Part shown: piece by piece, positions 1 through 5,018 of the stretch | How the letters are laid out: the number at the start of each line of letters is the position of its first letter | How positions within the stretch are numbered: the stretch's first letter is position 1 | Origin: Myxococcales bacterium | GTDB taxonomy: Bacteria > Myxococcota_A > UBA9160 > SMWR01 | Assembly (NCBI GenBank): GCA_022571825.1 | Contig: JACZXC010000126.1 | Location: forward strand, 1 to 7,735 | Length of the DNA stretch: 7,735 nucleotides | Direction of reading: 5' to 3' | The notes under the pieces: model-generated | Databases searched by the model: none | What the model was told of the DNA's origin: nothing | Seen by the model: only the letters and a program-made list of their open reading frames with translations | Made by a program: the position numbers and the translations under genes

Positions 1-761
1 CCCAGAAACTCCACGTGCTCCTCTAGGTCGAGGGACTCTCGGAGCGCCTCCAGCCGCAGCCGATCGTCTCCACGACCCGCTACCAGAAGCCGGCACGAAG
101 TCCCTCGCCCCACCAGTGCGGCCACGGCCTGGAGCAAGAGGTCGACGCGCTTGTAGCGTTTGAGTCTCCCCAGGTACAGGAGGGTGGGTTCGGGAAAGCG
201 CTCTTCGGGAGTAGGCGGAGACAAAACCTCGAGATCGACCCCGTTGGGAATGATCTCGATCCCACTGCGTGGCATCCCGCGCCGCGCGAGATCCTCCGCC
301 GTACTTTCGGAGACCGCAACCGTCGGCACGGATCGGAACACTCTTGGCACCGGAAGCTCCAGAAGCCAGGTCGCCGCCGCCACGGGGAGGGACGCCTCTT
401 GAAATGCCGCCGTCCCGAAGAGGTGGTGGACAATCAAGGCCACTGGTGCCCCGACCCCCCAAAACGGCGAAAAAAAAGGCACCTTGTTCAGGTCCTCCAC
501 CACGACGTCGAACCGCTCGGCCCGGAGTCGGCGTCTGAAGTAAACCGGGGCGACGAGAGAAAGCGTGTACCGGCTGCCGACCCGATGCACTTCGATACCG
601 TCGAGCGCAGTGCGACGCGCACACCCCGGCCATGCCGAGCATAAGAGTGTGACCGAGTGTCCCCACGCCACGAGTCGGCGGAAAATCTCGTGGAGATGAA
701 CCTCTGCCCCTCCGGCCTGCGGGTTTTCCGGATCGAGCCAATTGAGAACGAGGATCTTCAC
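1..761 (-). CDS. Glycosyltransferase family 4 (GT-B fold), C-terminus cut by window edge
   Basis: This is an uninterrupted reading frame of 253 codons starting at GTG 761-759 and running off the left edge. The start is supported by a GGGAG ribosome-binding site 8 bases upstream and by the N-terminal beta strand MKILVLNWLDPEN. Visible GT4 features are the glycine-rich AGGAEVHLHE segment at residues 16-25, EDLNKVPFFSP at 89-99, HHLFG at 112-116, an IPNGVD motif ending at D176, and the LGRLKRYKR nucleotide-sugar-domain entry at about 197-205. The family transfers a sugar from an activated donor, usually to lipid-linked or cell-surface glycans. Donor and acceptor cannot be told from this fragment, and the donor-binding EX7E region lies outside the window. 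There is no signal peptide, so it is probably cytoplasmic or peripheral to the membrane. It follows the nusB stop by 16 bases and is probably the last visible gene of the rib transcript. Family assignment is firm; the specific role is unknown. Confidence 0.88.
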   Translation of the reverse strand, partial: MKILVLNWLDPENPQAGGAEVHLHEIFRRLVAWGHSVTLLCSAWPGCARRTALDGIEVHRVGSRYTLSLVAPVYFRRRLRAERFDVVVEDLNKVPFFSPFWGVGAPVALIVHHLFGTAAFQEASLPVAAATWLLELPVPRVFRSVPTVAVSESTAEDLARRGMPRSGIEIIPNGVDLEVLSPPTPEERFPEPTLLYLGRLKRYKRVDLLLQAVAALVGRGTSCRLLVAGRGDDRLRLEALRESLDLEEHVEFL

Positions 762-769
762 GCACGGAG

Positions 770-774
770 CTCCC
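770..774 (-). promoter_or_regulatory. Ribosome-binding site deciding the GTG start of the glycosyltransferase
   Basis: On the minus strand GGGAG lies 8 bases before GTG 761-759, in the 16-base gap after the nusB stop. It supports this GTG over later in-frame starts, which would remove the first Rossmann beta strand. Confidence 0.6.
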
Positions 775-777
775 GGA

Positions 778-1230
778 TCAGGCGATCACCCGCTTGTACA
801 GCGCGTCCAAGACGCCATTTACGAACCCTGGGGATTCGGGACCGCTGTACCGCTCGGCCAATCGCACCGCTTCTTGAATCGAAACCTTGGGCGGGATTTC
901 ATCGAAACAGATCAACTCGACGGCGGCAATCCTGAGAATTCCGCGGTCGAGCAGAGCCAGGCGCTCCATACGCCAATTATCGAGGGCGACTTCGAGCAGT
1001 TCGTCCAGCTCATCCCCTCGAGCGTCCAACTCCGCCACCAGGCGACGCAGATACGGCATCCGCGACTCCGCGATCCTCCGCATGGCCGCGACCGCCTCCA
1101 GGGCCTCCGAAACCGTACCCTCCCGTTTTCCCACGTCCCACTGGTAGTGGATCTGCAGCGCCCACGCCCTCGCCCTCGTCCGGTCGATCCGCCGGGCCGC
1201 GCTCTCGGCGACCCCGCCCGATTTCTTCAA
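778..1230 (-). CDS. nusB: Transcription antitermination factor NusB
   Basis: This is a 150-residue all-helical RNA-binding protein of the usual NusB length. NusB pairs with NusE (ribosomal protein S10) on boxA RNA to suppress premature termination, mainly of rRNA operons. Visible hallmarks are the arginine-rich first helix RTRARAWALQIHYQWDV at residues 17-33, DNWRMERLALLDRGILRIAAVEL at about 84-106, and the C-terminal block with IPPKVSIQEAVRLAERYSG followed by FVNGVLDAL at 112-143. The start is TTG 1230-1228: an in-frame TGA nine bases upstream rules out a longer protein, and no ATG or GTG in this frame would keep the first helix. No good Shine-Dalgarno precedes the TTG. The gene begins 16 bases after the ribH stop, so translation may be coupled to ribH. 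ribH-nusB adjacency is widespread in bacteria and supports both calls. Confidence 0.93.
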   Translation of the reverse strand: MKKSGGVAESAARRIDRTRARAWALQIHYQWDVGKREGTVSEALEAVAAMRRIAESRMPYLRRLVAELDARGDELDELLEVALDNWRMERLALLDRGILRIAAVELICFDEIPPKVSIQEAVRLAERYSGPESPGFVNGVLDALYKRVIA

Positions 1231-1246
1231 GACGCTTCAGGAGGGT

Positions 1247-1732
1247 TCAACAGCCTTCGAGACCTTCGTATAGGCCGATCATGTGGAGTGCACTTCGTGC
1301 GAGTTCGCGCCCCTTGTTGCCCGCTTCCCGCGAGGCGCGAGCCCAGGCCTGATCGGCGGTGTCGGTCGTGAGCACACCGAACAGGAGCGGAGTATCAATC
1401 TCCCGGGCGACGGCGCCGAGCCCGGAAGAGGCCTCACCGGCCACGTAGTCGAAGTGTGGCGTCTCCCCCCGAATCACACATCCCAGGGCGATGAACGCAT
1501 CGTGGCGGTCCAGGGCCGCGATCCTCCGGGCCGCTTGTGGAAGCTCCCACGCACCCGGCACCCAATAGACGTCCACCGCGTCCGCCTCGACGCCGAACTC
1601 CTCGAGGGTGCTCCGGCAAGCTTTAAGCATTTCTGCCGTCACATCGCCGTTGAAACCTGCCGCGATGATCCCGATGCGCTTGCCCGGCGCCGGATCAGGA
1701 TCAGGAAGGTGCGAGCCGCTGTCGATCTGCAC
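1247..1732 (-). CDS. ribH: 6,7-dimethyl-8-ribityllumazine synthase (riboflavin synthase beta chain)
   Basis: The enzyme condenses 5-amino-6-ribitylaminouracil with 3,4-dihydroxy-2-butanone 4-phosphate to form lumazine, the penultimate step of riboflavin synthesis, in the cytoplasm. The 161-residue length is normal. Conserved active-site elements are in order: the substrate-stacking aromatic in GFN (F27-N28), VPGAWELP at 58-65, the catalytic block GCVIRGETPHFDYV at 84-97 with the general base histidine H93, GVLTT at 119-123, and REAGNKG with R135 and K140 for phosphate binding. The start is GTG 1732-1730, leaving about 17 residues before the first beta strand. A GGGGG run about 9 bases upstream is a modest ribosome-binding site. 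The gene begins 21 bases after the ribBA stop and shares its reading frame. The butanone-phosphate substrate is made by the RibB domain of the gene just upstream. Confidence 0.96.
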   Translation of the reverse strand: MQIDSGSHLPDPDPAPGKRIGIIAAGFNGDVTAEMLKACRSTLEEFGVEADAVDVYWVPGAWELPQAARRIAALDRHDAFIALGCVIRGETPHFDYVAGEASSGLGAVAREIDTPLLFGVLTTDTADQAWARASREAGNKGRELARSALHMIGLYEGLEGC

Positions 1733-1753
1733 GTCAAAGGCCCCCGCACAGCA

Positions 1754-3007
1754 CTAAAGGAGGTGGCCCAACTTAGATTTCTTCGTGTCGAGATAACCCT
1801 CGTTGTGTTCCCCACGCCCCACGCGGAGAGGTTCCGTACTGGTGATCTCGAGATTGTACCCCTCGAGCCCGACGATCTTCCGAGGATTGTTGGTCAGCAG
1901 GCAAATTTTCTTGAGCCCGAGATCGAGGAGAATCTGCGCGCCGATCCCGTAGTCCCGCAGGTCCGGCTTGAACCCCAAGGCCTCGTTCGCCTCGACCGTG
2001 TCGTGACCCTGGTCCTGTAGTTCATACGCACGAATCTTGTTGTGCAGGCCGATGCCCCGGCCCTCCTGCCGCATGTACAACAGCACGCCGCGTCCCTCTT
2101 CGTCGATCATCTTCATCGCGGCCTTCAGCTGCTCGCCGCAGTCGCATCGAAGCGAGCCGAAGGCGTCGCCGGTCAGGCACTCGCTGTGGACGCGAACCAG
2201 CACGATGTCGTCGGCGGTGATTTCTCCCCGGACCAGCGCGATGTGGTCCACGTGATCGATGTCGTTCTCGTAGACCAGCGTCTTGAACTCACCAAAAGCC
2301 GTGGGCATGGCCGCCGTTGCCACGCGGCGAACCAGCGTCTCCTTGCGCAGTCGATACTGGATCAGATTGGCGATGGTCACGATCTTGAGGTCATGGATTC
2401 GGCCGAATTCCATGAGGTCCGACATCCGAGCCATGGTGCCGTCCTCGTTCATGACTTCGCAGATCACCCCAGCGGGGCGCAGCCCCGCCAGCCGTGCCAG
2501 GTCGACGGAACCCTCGGTCTGTCCGGTGCGCCGCAACACGCCACCCTCGCGGGCACGCAGCGGAAACACGTGGCCCGGGCGCGCGAGGTCGGTCGGCCTG
2601 GCGTTATCGGCAATGGCGGCCCGGATCGTGGTGGCCCGGTCCGCGGCCGAGATGCCCGTACTCACGCCCTGGCGCGCTTCGATCGAGATCGTGAAGGCGG
2701 TACCAAAGCCCGAGCTGTTCTCGTAGTCCGGGACCATCATCGAGAGGTTGAGCTGATCGAGCCTCTCCTCAGTCAGCGACAGGCAGATCAGGCCGCGACC
2801 GTACTTCGCCATGAAGTTGATGGCCTCGGGGGTCACCCGCTCCGCAGCCATGCAGAGGTCGCCCTCGTTCTCGCGATCGGCGTCGTCGACGAGGATGACC
2901 ATCTTGCCGGCGGCGATGTCCACCAGAGCGGCCTCGACCGAGGCGATCGAAGCCTGGATGTCCGGGGAGACCCCGCGGAGCCTGAGGTTCGATTGGGGAG
3001 CGCTCAT
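1754..3007 (-). CDS. ribBA: Bifunctional 3,4-dihydroxy-2-butanone 4-phosphate synthase / GTP cyclohydrolase II
   Basis: This 417-residue fusion starts both branches of riboflavin synthesis. The N-terminal RibB domain (about 22-215) converts ribulose 5-phosphate to dihydroxybutanone phosphate plus formate. The C-terminal RibA domain (about 220-417) opens GTP. RibB motifs are DDADRENEGDL at 41-51, RPGHVFPLRA at 143-152 and RTGQTEGSVDLARLAG at 160-175. RibA motifs are the zinc cysteines C277, C288 and C290 within SECLTGDAFGSLRCDCG, RQEGRGIGL at 313-321, DTVEAN at 336-341 and TNNPRK at 372-377. The chain ends in the usual KSKLGHLL. All expected catalytic and metal ligands seem present, so both activities are likely intact. 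The start is ATG 3007-3005, with GGGAGG 13 bases upstream, a rather long spacing. The gene heads the ribBA-ribH-nusB transcript. ribD and ribE, needed for the rest of the pathway, are not in the window. Confidence 0.97.
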   Translation of the reverse strand: MSAPQSNLRLRGVSPDIQASIASVEAALVDIAAGKMVILVDDADRENEGDLCMAAERVTPEAINFMAKYGRGLICLSLTEERLDQLNLSMMVPDYENSSGFGTAFTISIEARQGVSTGISAADRATTIRAAIADNARPTDLARPGHVFPLRAREGGVLRRTGQTEGSVDLARLAGLRPAGVICEVMNEDGTMARMSDLMEFGRIHDLKIVTIANLIQYRLRKETLVRRVATAAMPTAFGEFKTLVYENDIDHVDHIALVRGEITADDIVLVRVHSECLTGDAFGSLRCDCGEQLKAAMKMIDEEGRGVLLYMRQEGRGIGLHNKIRAYELQDQGHDTVEANEALGFKPDLRDYGIGAQILLDLGLKKICLLTNNPRKIVGLEGYNLEITSTEPLRVGRGEHNEGYLDTKKSKLGHLL

Positions 3008-3086
3008 GAGCGAATCGTTGCCTCCCGTACGGACCGCTGCCGCGCGGTTCCGGCGGGCGCGCGTCTATCCACGCTAGGGCCTTGCC

Positions 3087-3115
3087 AAACTATCAACGGT
3101 TGATTCCGGTGTCAA
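3087..3115 (-). promoter_or_regulatory. Probable sigma70-type promoter of the ribBA-ribH-nusB transcript
   Basis: Reading the minus strand, a perfect -35 hexamer TTGACA (3115-3110) is followed after 17 bases by TAGTTT (3092-3087), a weaker -10 with three consensus matches. Transcription would start near 3080 and give a leader of roughly 70 bases before ribBA. The location is right, after the preceding gene's terminator and upstream of the first rib gene. The -10 is poor and high-GC bacteria often diverge from consensus, so this remains a prediction. Confidence 0.5.
3092..3104. repeat. Perfect 13-base dyad inside the rib promoter, possible operator
   Basis: ATCAAC and GTTGAT form a perfect 6-base inverted repeat around a single central base. 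It lies in the spacer between the predicted -35 and -10 and overlaps the first base of the -10. A protein bound here would block RNA polymerase. No other copy was noticed in the window and the regulator is unknown. The operator role is inferred from position only. Confidence 0.35.
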
Positions 3116-3171
3116 ACCAAGTTCACCCGCGGGGCGAAGGCTTGCGCGTGATCCTGCGGATCGAGTCCCTG

Positions 3172-3207
3172 AAAAGCCGGTTCCACCCAGGCTGCCCGGT
3201 GGGCCGG
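3172..3207 (-). terminator. Probable intrinsic terminator of the MglA-like GTPase gene
   Basis: On the minus strand, directly after the TGA stop, CCGG and CCACC pair with GGTGG and CCGG. This forms an interrupted 4+5 bp GC-rich stem with a 10-base loop, followed one base later by TTTT. Position and composition fit a Rho-independent terminator separating the GTPase gene from the rib transcript, but the T tract is short. Confidence 0.5.
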
Positions 3208-3855
3208 TCAGGCGAAATTGCTGAGCACTCCCTTGAGGAAGTCTTCCTGGGACACACCGAATTTCTGGTCGAAGTGATGGCGCGCATCGAGGCAGGTGTA
3301 GAGCCGCCGCAGGAGCTCGCGGAAGGTTTCGATCACTCCCTCGCCCCGGTTGGCGATCGCGGGAAAGGCGGGAATGTCCTTCCAGGATTCGCGGATCTCC
3401 GCCAGCGACTTCACGTCCGGCAGGTCGCGCTTGTTGAACTGCACCACCATCGGAATCTGTTTGAAATCGATGCCGTTGGATTTGAGGTTGGCCTCCATGT
3501 CCCGCCAAGAGTAGGCGTTGGCACTGGACGACGAGTTCTGCGAGTCGCAGATGAAGGCGATGGCATCGGCGCCCGCTAGCACCACCTTGCGCGTCGACTT
3601 GTGCATGACCTGACCCGGCACCGTGAACAGCTTGATCTTGATGGAGAAGCCGCTGTTGGTACCGAATTCGATCGGCAGAAAATCGAAGTAGAGCGTGCGG
3701 TCATCGGTGGTGTCAAGAGTCACCATGGTGCCGCGCGCATCCGCATGGATCATCTTGTGAAGCTGCTGCAGGTTGGTCGTCTTGCCCGAGAGCGCGGGGC
3801 CGTAGTACACGACCTTGACGGTGATCTCGCGCGCTCCCATGTTGATCTGAACCAT
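3208..3855 (-). CDS. MglA-like small Ras-family GTPase
   Basis: This is a 215-residue small GTPase. Starting at ATG 3855-3853 gives MVQINMGAREITVKVVYYG, which lines up residue for residue with my recollection of the MglA N-terminus. An AAGGAA site lies 9 bases upstream; an in-frame TTG at 3909 would add an unlikely polar extension. Motifs are the P-loop GPALSGKT at 19-26, DRTLYFDFLP at 52-61 with R53 matching the intrinsic arginine finger of MglA, TVPGQ at 78-82 with Thr in place of the usual DxxG aspartate (an MglA trait) and catalytic Q82, and NKRD at 141-144 for guanine. MglA proteins act as nucleotide-dependent polarity switches for motility. Relatives occur in many non-gliding bacteria, so the cellular role here is open. 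Oddities are Ala21 at the Ras-Gly12 position and about 30 extra C-terminal residues. It appears to be a single-gene unit, and no mglB partner lies beside it. Confidence 0.88.
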   Translation of the reverse strand: MVQINMGAREITVKVVYYGPALSGKTTNLQQLHKMIHADARGTMVTLDTTDDRTLYFDFLPIEFGTNSGFSIKIKLFTVPGQVMHKSTRKVVLAGADAIAFICDSQNSSSSANAYSWRDMEANLKSNGIDFKQIPMVVQFNKRDLPDVKSLAEIRESWKDIPAFPAIANRGEGVIETFRELLRRLYTCLDARHHFDQKFGVSQEDFLKGVLSNFA

Positions 3856-3864
3856 CGCGAAGCA

Positions 3865-3870
3865 TTCCTT
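3865..3870 (-). promoter_or_regulatory. Ribosome-binding site deciding the start of the MglA-like gene
   Basis: AAGGAA on the minus strand sits 9 bases before ATG 3855-3853. It favours this start over upstream in-frame TTG (3909) and ATG (3903) codons and over the internal ATG five codons later, which has no comparable site. Confidence 0.6.
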
Positions 3871-3950
3871 GAGCCGGCAGCCGGGCTTCGGCTCCTGCAC
3901 CATCGGCAAACCGGCGATCGGGCGTAACCCCCGCGGGGATTGGGGCTACC

Positions 3951-3972
3951 AGGCCGACTGGAGCGTCGGCCT
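3951..3972 (-). terminator. GC-rich hairpin between meaB and the MglA-like gene
   Basis: AGGCCGAC and GTCGGCCT form a perfect 8 bp stem with a 6-base loop, about 50 bases after the meaB stop. No T tract follows, so it is not a textbook Rho-independent terminator. It could stabilise the 3' end of the mutase message or act as a U-less terminator. A 10-base palindrome CCCCGCGGGG lies close by at 3929-3938. The rest of the 166-base gap (3856-4021) shows no promoter I would defend. Confidence 0.3.
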
Positions 3973-4021
3973 CCGCGCAGCGGTCTCAGCGACAGCGTTC
4001 AGCGAGCGAGGCCCGGCCGGG

Positions 4022-5011
4022 CTAGTTCTTGTGAAACGCTTCCAGGAGCGTTCGAGCCGCCGCGGCCGGGCTTGCCTTCTGAGCCACCACGGCGCGCTCG
4101 ACCTCCGGAATCCGGGCCGCCACCGCCGGGTGAGAGCGAAAGGCGTCCTGAAGGCCCTCGTCGACCAGGCTCCACATCCAGGCACGAGCCTGATCCCGGC
4201 GCCGGGACTCGAATTCGCCGCTGTCGGAGAGGACTTGGCGGTGGGCTTCGACGGCCTCCCACACCGTGCCAACACCCTCCCCGGTCACCGCGCTCACCGC
4301 CAGCACCGGGGGGCGCCAGTTGGGGGACGGCGGGCGCAGAAGGCCCAGCGCCTGGACATAGGCCGCGAGGCTGCGCTCCGCGACACCCTTCTGGTCGCCG
4401 TCGGCCTTGTTCACCACCAGCGCGTCGGCCAGCTCCAGCACTCCCTTCTTGATGCCCTGGAGTTCGTCTCCCGCTCCCGGCTGCAGCAGGACCAGGAAAA
4501 AGTCCACCATCGACGCCACCGTGACCTCGGACTGGCCGATTCCCACGGTTTCGATCAGAACCACGTCGTAACCCGCGGCTTCGCAGACGAGCATCGCCTC
4601 GCGGGTGCGATGGGCCACCCCGCCGATGGATCCCCCCGATGGCGAGGGTCGGATGAAGGCGTTCTCGGCTCGGGCGAGGCGCTCCATCCGCGTCTTGTCG
4701 CCGAGGATGCTGCCCCCCGTGACCGGACTGCTGGGGTCGACGGCGAGGACGGCGACCCGGTGGCCGGACTCGATCAGCTGGAGTCCGAGGGTCTCGACGA
4801 AGGTGCTCTTGCCGACCCCTGGAGGGCCGGTGATTCCCACGCGAACGGCGTGTCCCGTATGGGGGACGAGTTCTTCGAGCAGGGCCCGGCCCTGCGCCGC
4901 CCGATCCAGACGGGTGCTCTCGAGCAGGGTGATCGCCCGGGCGATCGCGCGACGGTCACCGCGGCGGATGTCGTGGAGTGTCGGTCCACCGGGTTCGGAG
5001 TCGGGACTCAT
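4022..5011 (-). CDS. meaB: MeaB/ArgK-type G3E GTPase, chaperone of methylmalonyl-CoA mutase
   Basis: This is a 329-residue P-loop GTPase of the G3E family, a normal length. MeaB (human MMAA) gates adenosylcobalamin transfer into methylmalonyl-CoA mutase and protects or rescues the enzyme during turnover, using GTP. Motifs are the helical N-terminus LHDIRRGDRRAIARAITLLE at 12-31, Walker A GPPGVGKST at 62-70, DPSSP at 92-96, the switch segment ETVGIGQSE at 154-162, QPGAGDELQGIKKG at 177-190 and NKAD at 201-204. The start is ATG 5011-5009, which fits the family N-terminus. Upstream sequence in this frame is antisense-like noise inside the mutase gene. Only 7 bases separate it from the mutase stop, indicating co-transcription and probably translational coupling. 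The gene ends in EAFHKN. The adjacent mutase is the expected client. Confidence 0.95.
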   Translation of the reverse strand: MSPDSEPGGPTLHDIRRGDRRAIARAITLLESTRLDRAAQGRALLEELVPHTGHAVRVGITGPPGVGKSTFVETLGLQLIESGHRVAVLAVDPSSPVTGGSILGDKTRMERLARAENAFIRPSPSGGSIGGVAHRTREAMLVCEAAGYDVVLIETVGIGQSEVTVASMVDFFLVLLQPGAGDELQGIKKGVLELADALVVNKADGDQKGVAERSLAAYVQALGLLRPPSPNWRPPVLAVSAVTGEGVGTVWEAVEAHRQVLSDSGEFESRRRDQARAWMWSLVDEGLQDAFRSHPAVAARIPEVERAVVAQKASPAAAARTLLEAFHKN

Positions 5012-5018
5012 GGGGCCG

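Noticed and set aside
80..433. Minus-strand frame of 117 codons inside the glycosyltransferase
   Set aside because: It is in a different phase from the GT4 frame, which is continuous from 761 to 3 and carries clear family motifs. The 117-codon product is Arg/Ser/Pro-rich noise.
2042..3103. Open plus-strand frame of 353 codons opposite ribBA
   Set aside because: It is an antisense shadow of a conserved gene with no recognisable motif. It also runs through the ribBA start and the predicted promoter.
3008..3207. FMN riboswitch (RFN element) upstream of ribBA
   Set aside because: I could not find the conserved RFN sequence blocks. The space from the predicted transcription start to ribBA is about 70 bases, too short for the element.
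3856..3909. Longer start (TTG 3909 or ATG 3903) for the MglA-like GTPase
   Set aside because: It would add up to 18 residues without family similarity. ATG 3855 matches the MglA N-terminus and has AAGGAA at suitable spacing.
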